Assembly (NCBI GenBank): GCA_014380255.1
Contig: JACMKG010000176.1
Span: 1 to 6,769, forward strand
Source: Prolixibacteraceae bacterium
Lineage (GTDB): Bacteria > Bacteroidota > Bacteroidia > Bacteroidales > Prolixibacteraceae
Direction of reading: 5' to 3'
Length of the DNA: 6,769 nt
Shown here: positions 1 through 6,769 of the stretch, in pieces
How the letters are laid out: each line of letters opens with the position of its first letter
How positions within the stretch are numbered: position 1 is the first letter of the stretch
The notes under the pieces: generated by a model
Databases searched by the model: none
What the model was told of the DNA's origin: nothing
The model's input: only the letters and a program-made list of their open reading frames with translations
Made by a program: the position numbers and the translations under genes

Positions 1-318
1 AATTACGATAGTGGTATTCCGGGCAATGATGAGGCAGGGCAAAAATCAGCATGGTATGTATTTTCATCCATGGGCTTTTATCCGATGGCTCCGGGAAGTG
101 GTGAATTTCAATTGTCGTCTCCCATATTTAGTGAAATCGAACTTAATTTGGATCCGAAATATTATCCAGGTAAGCGTCTGAAGATTGTAGTGGATAAAAA
201 TGATACCAGCAAGGTGTTTGGTTCAATTTATTATAATGATGAAAATTATGGATCTATGTTAACACAAGAGAATTTAGAAAAAGGGGGTAAACTAAGATTT
301 TCAAATTCAAAAAAATAG
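1..318 (+). CDS. GH92 family alpha-mannosidase-type glycoside hydrolase, C-terminal fragment (5' end outside window)
   Basis: Reading frame 1 is open from the first base to the TAG at 316-318, giving the last 105 residues of a protein that starts upstream of the window. The fragment begins with GIPGNDEAGQKSAWYVFSS and continues GFYPMAPGS, which matches the conserved block near the C-terminus of GH92 enzymes (usual form G-x-x-GN-D/E-D-x-G-Q-x-SAWYVFSALGFYPV-x-PG). In the family this acidic loop belongs to the active site, and the enzymes are calcium-dependent exo-acting alpha-mannosidases. The remainder, ending GGKLRF-SNSKK, fits the terminal beta-sandwich strands of the family. GH92 enzymes are usually exported to the periplasm or cell surface, but the signal peptide is not visible here. 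The second acidic residue of the loop is Glu (codon 31-33), where Asp is more usual. The ATG at 70 lies inside the conserved block and is not the real start. Family assignment is confident; linkage specificity cannot be read from this fragment. Confidence 0.9.
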   Translation, partial: NYDSGIPGNDEAGQKSAWYVFSSMGFYPMAPGSGEFQLSSPIFSEIELNLDPKYYPGKRLKIVVDKNDTSKVFGSIYYNDENYGSMLTQENLEKGGKLRFSNSKK

Positions 319-345
319 GAATTCGATCAAGAACTTGAAATTATT

Positions 346-364
346 AAGCTGAATTACAGCTTTT
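346..364 (+). terminator. Possible weak intrinsic terminator after the GH92 gene
   Basis: A perfect 6-bp inverted repeat, AAGCTG / CAGCTT, with a 5-base loop AATTA lies 27 bases after the GH92 stop codon and is followed by a short run of T (361-364). The stem is short and half AT, and the T run is only four bases, so it may be a weak terminator or a chance hairpin. Its position directly after a stop codon and before a long gene-free stretch is the main support. Confidence 0.3.
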
Positions 365-890
365 ACAGGTCGTTAATTATTCATTATCTTTCATAATTTG
401 TTGAATTTTTGATAAAATAAATTGAAGTGTTTTTATTTTTTCGGAAAAGAAAAATGAGCGGTTATAAAATAAGTTTCAGTCTATCAATAAGATATGTATA
501 GTCTATGTTCTTATTTTAGAGCTAAATACCGTGAAATATTTAATTTATAAAATATATTTTTTAACATCTATTAACGAGTGTATTTTTACAAATAATATAC
601 TTAAATTAGTCGGATAAATTATAGTGAGCAATATTCTATTACTGCAAGCAAGATCCTAAAGCTGAATGTTGCCTATTATTGATTTTACTTTACATATATT
701 TACTGTGTGCCATATTATAGCCTTATTTCGAGGAGAATAGCATTCTGGCCTTTTATCTTTTGATGTTTTTTGTTTACGATTGTCTTTGTGGGCCATTTGA
801 AGCTTAATTTCTTGTGTTAGTGTGATTTGTGCGAGATGAAAGACTATCTTATGATTGATTGATGTTCGGGTTTTATAAATTAGTTTAAAG

Positions 891-908
891 AAATTCCTAT
901 AGGAATTT
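891..908. promoter_or_regulatory. Perfect 18-bp palindrome, candidate operator upstream of the susC-like gene
   Basis: AAATTCCTATAGGAATTT reads identically on both strands over all 18 bases, with no spacer. It lies 143 bases before the ATG of the SusC-like gene. A symmetric site of this size in the leader of a transporter operon fits a binding site for a dimeric regulator. It is too symmetric and AT-rich at its ends to be an efficient terminator, and no T run follows it. No matching regulator gene is in the window, and no second copy was seen here, so the operator role is inference. Confidence 0.35.
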
Positions 909-1051
909 AAAGGAAGAGTTTACATCGTTTAAATTATTCATATTAACTAAATGCCTATGCACTTTAATTCAACTAGAAGATTTTAGAAGTTATGTAATTT
1001 AAATTCATGTTGTCTTAATCAACAAATTATCAAACATTAACATTAAAATTT

Positions 1052-4000
1052 ATGAAAAAATGTAAATCTGGAGTTATCTGGCGAATGGCAGCACTGCTGT
1101 TTTTTTCCTGTTTCTTATCCCTTGCCTCCTTCGGGCAACAAAAAACATTAACAGGTACTGTCATCGGTGATGACGGAGCTCCTATCCCTGGAGTTGCCGT
1201 AGTTGTTAAAGGGACTACCACTGGCTCAATTACCGATTTGGATGGTAAGTTCTCTCTTAGTGTACCTGCAGATGCAAAAACGCTGGAAGTATCCTATATA
1301 GGTTTGAAAACACAGGAACTTACAATTGGTAACCAAACCAATTTTAATGTTACCATGGAGTCAGATGTGATTGGGGTTGACGAGGTTGTTGTAACCGGTT
1401 ATGCCACCCAATCAAAGGCCAGTTTAACTGGTGCAATCAGCCAGGTATCGGCTGGCGATTTAAATGAAACCAGTTCTGCCAGCGTTGTTCAACGTATGCA
1501 GGGTCGCGTTTCGGGTGTGAACATTACCAATGCACACACTCCGGGCGGTGATGCAACCGTAAAGATTCGTGGTATGGGTACTGTGAATAACAACAATCCT
1601 TTGTATGTTATTGATGGTGTTCCAACCAAATCAAATATGTCTCAATTGAACCCTAACGACATCGAATCAATCACTGTGTTGAAAGATGCTTCTTCTGCCG
1701 CTATTTATGGTGCCCGCGGTGCTAACGGTGTTATCATCATTACCACCAAACGAGGAATCTCTGGTGAACCACAGATCAGCTTTGACGCCCGTTACGGGAT
1801 TTCTGAAGCCACCAATCAATACGATTTGTTAAACACTCAGGAATATGGTGAGGCTATGTGGATGGTAGCCAAGAATTCGGGCATTACTCCAGGTAACGTA
1901 TTGTATGGTATGGGCGCTAAACCTGTTATTCCTTATTATGCGTTGGCCGGTCTTGCACCTGCTTCTGAAGGTGATGCTGCTGCCGATCCTTCAAAATACA
2001 AGTTTATCGACGGAAACTATTACTTCATCGTAAAAGCCAATCAACAAGGAACTGATTGGTATGACGAAATTTTCCGTACTGCTCCCGTGCAAGAATATAA
2101 CCTGTCAGTAAGAGGCGGAACAGCTAAAAGTTCGTACGCTTTTTCAGGAGGTTATTACAGTGAAGACGGTATATTGATACATACCAGCTGGGACCGTTAT
2201 TCATTACGTTCCAATGCGGATGCAAAATTCAAAAATTGGCTGGAAGTTGGAGAATCAGTAGGAGTAGTTTTATCAAAACAAAAAGGTAATTTTGCTAATA
2301 ATGATGAAGGTAACTCTGTTTCTCAGGCTTATCGTATGCAGCCTATTGTTCCTGTATATGACATCATGGGCAATTTTGCCGGAACCAAGATTCCTTTGAC
2401 CGGTAATGGTCAGAATCCTGTAGCTGTTCAATGGCGTAACCGGAATGATGCCAACGATAATTTAAGGGCTATTGGTAATGCCTATGCTCAAGTTAACATT
2501 TTGCCAAGCCTGAAAGTAAAATCATTGTTCGGCTTCGACTACAGAAACAACCAGGTAAGGGATATCTCATTGAAAAATCCTGAATTCTCGGAAGCAGTAC
2601 CTAATGATAACCTGAACATTACAAATTATAATACTTTACAGTGGAACTGGGCCAATACCATCAATTATAATGCTACGTTAAACGATGTACATAAACTGAA
2701 CATACTGGCAGGTACCGAAGCTGTAAACAGTAACTACCGCTATTTCAATGCAAGCCGTGCCAGCTTCTTCAGCCAGAATCCAAATTATATGTATCTGGAT
2801 GCCGGTGAATCAGCCATTAACAACGGAGGATTGGGTTCAGACTGGACGACTGTATCGTATTTTGCCAGGGCTAACTATGATTATATGGGCAGATACCTGC
2901 TGGAAGGTACTTTCCGTCGTGACGGTTCTTCAAGGTTTGGTGCGAACCACCGTTGGGGAGATTTCCCTGCATTTTCTGCAGGATGGAGAATATCGGAAGA
3001 AAATTTTATGGCAGGAAGCAAAGAATGGCTGGATGATTTAAAACTAAGACTCGGATGGGGTATGGCAGGAAATGATGAAGTAGGTGATTACAATGGATTT
3101 ACCACCTTCAGAACTCATCCTCAATATTCCAAATACTCCCTTAGTGGTTCTCCAACATCTTCCGCAGCAGGATTTGATTCCAACGCGTTTGGGAATGATG
3201 ATGCCAAGTGGGAAGCTACTACAACCACCAATATTGGACTCGATATAACTTTGTTTAAAGGTGTATTAACATTCAATATTGATGCTTGGGAACGTATTAC
3301 AACCGACATGTTAGTTCAGGTGCCAATTGCACAGGTTGTAGGTAACGCAACCGCTCCTTTCGTAAATATTGGTGAAATGAAAAACAGGGGGTTGGATTTT
3401 ACAGGTATCTTAAGAGGTGACATTGCCAATGACATTAATTTCTCTATTACTACCAACATTTCTACCTATAAGAACGAAATTGTGAAGTTGACTGATAATC
3501 CCAAGGATTTTCTTTCCGGAGACGCACTAAGACAGAAAACATACACCCGCTCGTATGTAGGTTGGGACTACCCATCTTATTACGGATATCAGGTTGAAGG
3601 AATCTTCCAGACACAGGCAGAAGCTAATGCATGGCCAAAAGCCATTGGTGCCACCGGAACTTACAACAAGCCAGGCCACTTTAAATACAAAGATATCAGT
3701 GGACCAAATGGAACTCCTGATGGTATTATTGACTCCAATGACAGAACTAAGATCGGTACCCCGCATCCTGATTTCTACGGTAGTTTGACCCTGGATCTTC
3801 AATATAAAGCTTTTGATTTGAGTGCTTTCTTCATCGGAAGTTATGGCAATGAGATGATCAACTATGTTCGTCGTTGGATTGATTACAACATTTTCCCTGG
3901 TGGTGGTATGAGCAAAGATCGTTTGTACAACTCATGGGGCAGTCCTTATTTAAAAGACAATACCAAGGCTAAGTTGGCTATTGCCGAAAATGCAGACGAA

Positions 4001-4279
4001 ATCAGCCAGGAGCCTTCTTCTCACTTTGTAGAAGATGCTTCATATCTAAGACTGAAAACTTTACAGATCGGTTATAATCTTCCTGAATCAACGTTGAATA
4101 GACTGGGACTTAATAAACTAAGGATTTATTTCCAGGGAACCAACCTTTTCACTGTAACCAAATATAGTGGATTGGATCCTGAAATTCAGACTGGTACTGA
4201 CAGACTTCTCGGTGTTGACCAGGGTGCATGGCCAACGGCAAGGCAATTGATGATCGGTATTAACTTGGGAATCAATTAA
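1052..4279 (+). CDS. SusC/RagA-like TonB-dependent outer-membrane transporter
   Basis: This complete 1075-aa protein has the full SusC order of parts. Residues 1-28 are a signal peptide with a charged start, a hydrophobic core around 13-25 and probable cleavage after SFG. Residues about 31-103 form a carboxypeptidase-regulatory-like (CarbopepD_reg) domain, with GTVIGDDGAPIPGV, GTTTGSITDLDGKFSL and VSYIGL. The TonB box DEVVVTGY is at 110-117. The plug spans about 118-235, with LYVIDGVP at 184-191 and the SusC hallmark VLKDASSAAIYGARGANGV starting near 209. The rest is a 22-strand-type barrel ending with LKTLQIGYNLP (1001-1011) and GTNLFTVTKYSGLDPE (from 1029). There is no N-terminal STN domain, so direct signalling to an ECF sigma/anti-sigma pair is unlikely. 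Family members import oligosaccharides, sometimes peptides, across the outer membrane with TonB energy and a SusD lid. The last residues, IGINLGIN, end in Asn where most such barrels end in an aromatic residue. The ATG at 1052 is preferred because it starts the signal peptide. Length is normal for the family. The substrate is unknown; the nearby GH92 hints at a mannose-containing glycan. Confidence 0.96.
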   Translation: MKKCKSGVIWRMAALLFFSCFLSLASFGQQKTLTGTVIGDDGAPIPGVAVVVKGTTTGSITDLDGKFSLSVPADAKTLEVSYIGLKTQELTIGNQTNFNVTMESDVIGVDEVVVTGYATQSKASLTGAISQVSAGDLNETSSASVVQRMQGRVSGVNITNAHTPGGDATVKIRGMGTVNNNNPLYVIDGVPTKSNMSQLNPNDIESITVLKDASSAAIYGARGANGVIIITTKRGISGEPQISFDARYGISEATNQYDLLNTQEYGEAMWMVAKNSGITPGNVLYGMGAKPVIPYYALAGLAPASEGDAAADPSKYKFIDGNYYFIVKANQQGTDWYDEIFRTAPVQEYNLSVRGGTAKSSYAFSGGYYSEDGILIHTSWDRYSLRSNADAKFKNWLEVGESVGVVLSKQKGNFANNDEGNSVSQAYRMQPIVPVYDIMGNFAGTKIPLTGNGQNPVAVQWRNRNDANDNLRAIGNAYAQVNILPSLKVKSLFGFDYRNNQVRDISLKNPEFSEAVPNDNLNITNYNTLQWNWANTINYNATLNDVHKLNILAGTEAVNSNYRYFNASRASFFSQNPNYMYLDAGESAINNGGLGSDWTTVSYFARANYDYMGRYLLEGTFRRDGSSRFGANHRWGDFPAFSAGWRISEENFMAGSKEWLDDLKLRLGWGMAGNDEVGDYNGFTTFRTHPQYSKYSLSGSPTSSAAGFDSNAFGNDDAKWEATTTTNIGLDITLFKGVLTFNIDAWERITTDMLVQVPIAQVVGNATAPFVNIGEMKNRGLDFTGILRGDIANDINFSITTNISTYKNEIVKLTDNPKDFLSGDALRQKTYTRSYVGWDYPSYYGYQVEGIFQTQAEANAWPKAIGATGTYNKPGHFKYKDISGPNGTPDGIIDSNDRTKIGTPHPDFYGSLTLDLQYKAFDLSAFFIGSYGNEMINYVRRWIDYNIFPGGGMSKDRLYNSWGSPYLKDNTKAKLAIAENADEISQEPSSHFVEDASYLRLKTLQIGYNLPESTLNRLGLNKLRIYFQGTNLFTVTKYSGLDPEIQTGTDRLLGVDQGAWPTARQLMIGINLGIN

Positions 4280-4311
4280 TTTAGTTTGTTTCATTTTAAA
4301 ACATTAGGAAT

Positions 4312-6063
4312 ATGAAAAAAATATTATTGATATCAGTGATAGTGATACTGGCCCTGATTCATTCATGTAAGGAGAGTTTCATGGAAACTGTTCCTCTTGG
4401 AAGGGCTTTAGATAATACGTTTTACAGTGAGAAAGGAGTAAATTCGTTGCTTACTGGCGCCTATGCAATGATTGACGGAGCATGGGCACAGGATGGCGCT
4501 TCCTGGGGAGCATCTGTTGACAACTGGGTTTGGGGTGGTGTAGCCTCTGACGATGCCTACAAAGGAACTTCTTATGGTGACCAGCCTCCTATTAATGCCA
4601 TTGAAGCTTACCAGGCTATTTCGACCAATGATTATCTTGGCCATAGATGGCATTTCATGTATGACGGTATTGCGAGATCAAACGACTGTTTAAAAGCATT
4701 GAAAGTGACTCTTGAAGAGGGAAATATAACCCAACCTGTGGCAACACAAATTGATGCTGAAGCTAAATTCCTCAGAGGTTGGTTTCATTTTGAACTTAAA
4801 AGAGTATTTAATAACATCCCTTATATTACTGAAGATGTTGATCCTATTACGGTTACCAACACAGTAGACGCATGGCCAAAAATTGAAGCCGACCTTAAGG
4901 TTGCCATTGCTGCCCTTCCTGTAACACAGAAAGAAGTAGGCCGTCCGACTAAATATGCTGCCGAGGCTGTTTTGGCAAGGGTTTATCTGTTCCAACAGAA
5001 ATGGGCTGATGCAAAGGTTCTACTGGATGATATTATCAACAGCGGGAAATATGAATTGATGCCCAATTACTCTGACAATTACATGATTGCCTCCAGGAAT
5101 AACAAGGAATCCATTTTTGAAATCCAGTATTCCGTCAATGATGGTGCTGATGGTTCTTCCAATGCAGGATGGGGCAATTCATTGAACTTCCCTCAGGGTG
5201 GTCCTTTCGGAACATGCTGCGGATTTTATCAGCCTTCACAGAACCTGGTAAATGCTTTCAAAGTGGATGCCAACGGTCTTCCTTTGTTCGATACTTTCAA
5301 CAACGATGACATCAAGAATGATGAATTCGTTGATCCTACCGCTTCCTTTGAAATCGATCAGCGCCCTGTAGACCCACGTTTGGATCATACTGTAGGACGT
5401 CGTGGTGTTCCTTACCTGGATTGGGGAATCAACCCAGGGAAAATCTGGACCAGGGAAGTTGCCAATGGTGGTCCTTACATGTATGTAAAGAACATGTTCA
5501 AAAAATCTGAAAAGGGAAATTTCTCAACTGCAACAGGTTGGGCCACTGGTGTTAATGCTAATAATTACCGTGCTTACCGCCTTGGGCATATTTACCTGTG
5601 GAGAGCTGAAGTTGCTGCCCAGGAAAATGACCTGGCTACTGCCTTAAGGTATGTGAACTTGCTTCGTGCCCGTGCCAATAACAGCAAGCTGATGGGTAAA
5701 GGTACGCAGGTTATCGAAGGTGGTAAAGTAACTGGATATACCATTGATGCAACTCAGCCAGCTGCTAACTATAATGTAGGACAGTATCCTTCATTTGCAA
5801 GCAAAGATGCTGCTTTAAAGGCCATTCAATGGGAAACACGCCTTGAATTCGGCATGGAAGGTCTTCGTTTCTTTGACCTTGTACGTTGGGGAATCGCCGC
5901 AGAAACCTTGAACGCTTATCTTGCAAAAGAAAAGACCCTTAGACCTTATTTGAAAGATGCCAACTTTGTTAAAGGCAAAAACGAATACTGGCCACTTCCA
6001 CAAGTTCAAATTGACTTGCAGAATAAAAATGGTGAAACTCTTAAACAAAACCCAGGTTACTAA
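4312..6063 (+). CDS. SusD/RagB-like glycan-binding surface lipoprotein
   Basis: This 583-aa protein begins 32 bases after the SusC-like stop and is almost certainly co-transcribed with it. Residues 1-18 are a lipoprotein signal peptide, and Cys19 in the context IHSCKES is the expected lipidation site; the charged KE after the Cys suits surface export in Bacteroidota. The N-terminal SusD domain (TPR-like helices) includes FLRGWFHFELKRVFNNIPYI from about residue 152. A central segment has adjacent cysteines at 302-303, then GFYQPSQNLVNAF, a motif seen in many SusD relatives. The C-terminal SusD/RagB domain carries WETRLEFGMEGLRFFDLVRWG at 507-527 and ends with YWPLPQVQIDLQ and QNPGY, the classic family terminus. 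In the family the protein caps the SusC barrel as a hinged lid and binds the substrate outside the cell. A short purine-rich AGGA lies only 2 bases before the ATG, so initiation does not look strongly Shine-Dalgarno driven. The gene ends with tandem in-frame stops, TAA TAG. Length and motifs are intact. Confidence 0.96.
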   Translation: MKKILLISVIVILALIHSCKESFMETVPLGRALDNTFYSEKGVNSLLTGAYAMIDGAWAQDGASWGASVDNWVWGGVASDDAYKGTSYGDQPPINAIEAYQAISTNDYLGHRWHFMYDGIARSNDCLKALKVTLEEGNITQPVATQIDAEAKFLRGWFHFELKRVFNNIPYITEDVDPITVTNTVDAWPKIEADLKVAIAALPVTQKEVGRPTKYAAEAVLARVYLFQQKWADAKVLLDDIINSGKYELMPNYSDNYMIASRNNKESIFEIQYSVNDGADGSSNAGWGNSLNFPQGGPFGTCCGFYQPSQNLVNAFKVDANGLPLFDTFNNDDIKNDEFVDPTASFEIDQRPVDPRLDHTVGRRGVPYLDWGINPGKIWTREVANGGPYMYVKNMFKKSEKGNFSTATGWATGVNANNYRAYRLGHIYLWRAEVAAQENDLATALRYVNLLRARANNSKLMGKGTQVIEGGKVTGYTIDATQPAANYNVGQYPSFASKDAALKAIQWETRLEFGMEGLRFFDLVRWGIAAETLNAYLAKEKTLRPYLKDANFVKGKNEYWPLPQVQIDLQNKNGETLKQNPGY

Positions 6064-6084
6064 TAGATTAACTATTTAATGTTT

Positions 6085-6123
6085 GCGGCTGCTTTATTCT
6101 TTTATGAAGCAGCCGCTTTTTTT
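6085..6123 (+). terminator. Strong intrinsic terminator of the susC-susD-like operon
   Basis: A perfect 10-bp stem, GCGGCTGCTT (6085-6094) paired with AAGCAGCCGC (6107-6116), can extend inward by a T-G wobble and two AT pairs, leaving a loop of about 6 bases. It is followed directly by seven T (6117-6123). It starts 21 bases after the SusD-like stop codon. The GC-rich stem in an AT-rich gap, the T tract and the position all fit a Rho-independent terminator that separates the transporter operon from the next gene. Confidence 0.92.
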
Positions 6124-6126
6124 ATA

Positions 6127-6134
6127 TATATTTA
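6127..6134 (+). promoter_or_regulatory. Possible -7 promoter element for the SpmA-like gene
   Basis: TATATTTA matches the Bacteroidota -7 pattern TAnnTTTG at all fixed positions except the last, and lies 32 bases before the ATG at 6167. No clear TTTG -33 element is found at the expected distance, where the terminator hairpin lies instead. In a region this AT-rich, a one-mismatch match can arise by chance, so this is only a candidate. Confidence 0.2.
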
Positions 6135-6166
6135 GTGCGGCAAAAAATACATACAAGCAACGTTTC

Positions 6167-6769
6167 ATGGCACTCAATTATATCTGGATTTTCTTCTTCG
6201 TAGTGGCATTTGTGATTGGACTGGTCAAGCTTATCTTTTTTGGGGATATGACTATTTTTCCACAGATGATGAACTCCACCTTTGATATGGCAAAAACTGG
6301 TTTTGAGATATCACTGGGGCTAACCGGTGTACTTACCCTGTGGATGGGCATAATGAAAATAGGGGAGAAGGGCGGAGTAGTTCGTATTTTCTCCCGTATG
6401 GTAGGTCCTTTTTTCAACAAGCTGTTTCCTTCACTGGGAAAAGATCATCCGGCCCACGGTTCTATCATGATGAATATAGCGGCCAATATGCTGAACCTCG
6501 ACAATGCCGCCACACCCATGGGCTTGAAGGCTATGAAAGAGATGCAACAGTCGAACCCTTCACAGGATACCGCCTCGGATGCTCAGATCATGTTCCTGGT
6601 ACTCAATGCTTCGGGACTGACCATCATACCGATCAGTATCATGGTGTACCGGGCTCAGCTTGGAGCTGTGAATCCATCCGATATTTTTATTCCTATCCTT
6701 TTGGCGACCTTTTGTTCAACCCTGGCAGGTCTGATGGCCGTTGCATGGCATCAGAAGATCAATTTGCTG
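6167..6769 (+). CDS. SpmA-like nucleoside-recognition (Gate) domain inner-membrane protein, N-terminal part (3' end outside window)
   Basis: An open frame runs from the ATG at 6167 to the last base of the window without a stop, giving 201 residues. It begins MALNYIWIFFFVVAF and has hydrophobic segments at about 6-26, 48-63, 140-160 and 172-193, so it is a multi-pass inner-membrane protein. It contains the blocks KTGFEISLGLTGVL (43-56), GIMKIGEKGG (61-70), NMLNLDNAATPMGLKAMKEM (107-126) and LNASGLTIIP (146-155), which match spore maturation protein A and its relatives with the nucleoside-recognition/Gate domain. In Bacteroidota, which do not form spores, homologues are often about 400 aa with an SpmB-like second half; whether that holds here is outside the window. 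The cellular role and any transported substrate are unsettled. No upstream in-frame start exists after the terminator, and there is no Shine-Dalgarno sequence before the chosen ATG. It lies 43 bases after the terminator T tract, and its functional link to the Sus-like pair is doubtful. Confidence 0.88.
   Translation, partial: MALNYIWIFFFVVAFVIGLVKLIFFGDMTIFPQMMNSTFDMAKTGFEISLGLTGVLTLWMGIMKIGEKGGVVRIFSRMVGPFFNKLFPSLGKDHPAHGSIMMNIAANMLNLDNAATPMGLKAMKEMQQSNPSQDTASDAQIMFLVLNASGLTIIPISIMVYRAQLGAVNPSDIFIPILLATFCSTLAGLMAVAWHQKINLL

Larger units (their letters stand above)
319..1051. other. Long AT-rich intergenic region upstream of the susC-like gene
   Basis: These 733 bases contain no credible gene on either strand. 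Open stretches are short and broken by stops; for example, the ATG near 454 gives only about 15 codons. The composition is clearly more AT-rich than the flanking genes. Items seen inside are a weak hairpin after GH92 (346-364), a perfect 18-bp palindrome (891-908), a smaller palindrome AATTTAAATT near 996-1005, and a tandem CATTAACATTAA at 1035-1046 just before the susC-like start. The promoter of the transporter operon should lie here. I found no exact match to the Bacteroidota promoter pattern (TTTG, about 20 bases, then TAnnTTTG), only partial matches. I see no recognisable riboswitch, tRNA, or IS remnant. The region is best read as a long regulatory or untranslated leader. Confidence 0.6.

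Noticed and set aside
346..667. Repeated AAGCTGAAT at about 346-354 and 659-667
   Set aside because: A single 9-base match 300 bases apart, without wider similarity, is within chance expectation.
695..702. TATATTTA resembling the TAnnTTTG -7 element
   Set aside because: It has one mismatch, and the nearest -33-like sequence (GTTG at 668-671) is 23 bases away and also imperfect. It cannot be told apart from background.
759..788. Possible susC-like promoter: TTTG (759-762), 18 bases, then TGTCTTTG (781-788)
   Set aside because: The -7 element has G instead of A at its second position, and the spacer is shorter than the usual 19-21 bases or so. Many similar partial matches occur in this AT-rich stretch, so I did not call it.
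851..864. Short GATTGATTGATG repeat
   Set aside because: Three copies of a 4-base unit are too few to be meaningful in AT-rich DNA.
1071..1138. Cys20 of the SusC-like signal peptide as a lipoprotein site
   Set aside because: The surrounding FFSCF sits in the middle of the hydrophobic core, not at its end, and is not a good lipobox. SusC-family proteins are barrels with ordinary signal peptides, and cleavage near SFG-QQ fits better.
1030..1221. Minus-strand open frame of 63 codons across the susC-like start
   Set aside because: It lies opposite the signal peptide and first domain of a clearly real gene and has no recognisable protein features.
3527..3802. Minus-strand open frame of 91 codons inside the susC-like gene
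   Set aside because: It is an antisense shadow of well-conserved SusC barrel sequence and resembles no family.
4690..4995. Minus-strand open frame of 101 codons inside the susD-like gene
   Set aside because: It is antisense to conserved SusD sequence; its Cys- and Phe-rich translation looks like a frame shadow.
6178..6420. Minus-strand open frame of 80 codons near the right end
   Set aside because: It overlaps the SpmA-like gene, whose plus-strand translation matches a known family over its whole visible length.

Overview
The window looks like chromosomal DNA from a Bacteroidota bacterium. It carries an adjacent SusC-like/SusD-like pair, an arrangement typical of that phylum, next to the end of a GH92-type glycosidase. 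The starts lack strong Shine-Dalgarno sequences, and the long intergenic region is very AT-rich. The genus cannot be fixed from the sequence. A glycan-degrading member of the Bacteroidales or a relative is a reasonable guess.

Layout: (1) positions 1-318 hold the last 105 codons of a GH92 family (alpha-mannosidase-type) glycoside hydrolase. (2) Positions 319-1051 are about 730 bases of AT-rich DNA without a credible gene. They contain a weak hairpin just after the hydrolase and a perfect 18-bp palindrome about 140 bases before the next gene. (3) Positions 1052-4279 encode a complete SusC/RagA-type TonB-dependent outer-membrane transporter of 1075 aa. (4) Positions 4312-6063 encode its partner, a 583-aa SusD/RagB-type surface lipoprotein, 32 bases downstream. 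(5) A strong intrinsic terminator at 6085-6123 closes that operon. (6) From 6167 to the window edge runs the N-terminal 201 codons of a SpmA-like inner-membrane protein with a nucleoside-recognition (Gate) type domain. It is probably unrelated housekeeping.

How the genes fit together: SusC-like and SusD-like proteins form an outer-membrane complex in which the lipoprotein lid captures an oligosaccharide (or, less often, a peptide) and the TonB-energised barrel imports it. The neighbouring GH92 enzyme suggests a polysaccharide utilisation locus acting on alpha-mannose-containing glycans. However, the 733-base gap means the hydrolase and the transporter pair may be separate transcription units, and the substrate is not proven by the sequence. 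No regulator gene (HTCS, SusR, or ECF sigma/anti-sigma) lies in the window. I see no RNA gene, CRISPR array, insertion sequence or clear sign of recent transfer. The window is mostly a standard Sus-type locus, and I did not find a convincing new system in it. The items most worth checking are the palindrome in the susC leader, a Glu in the GH92 GND-E motif, and the non-aromatic C-terminus of the SusC-like barrel.
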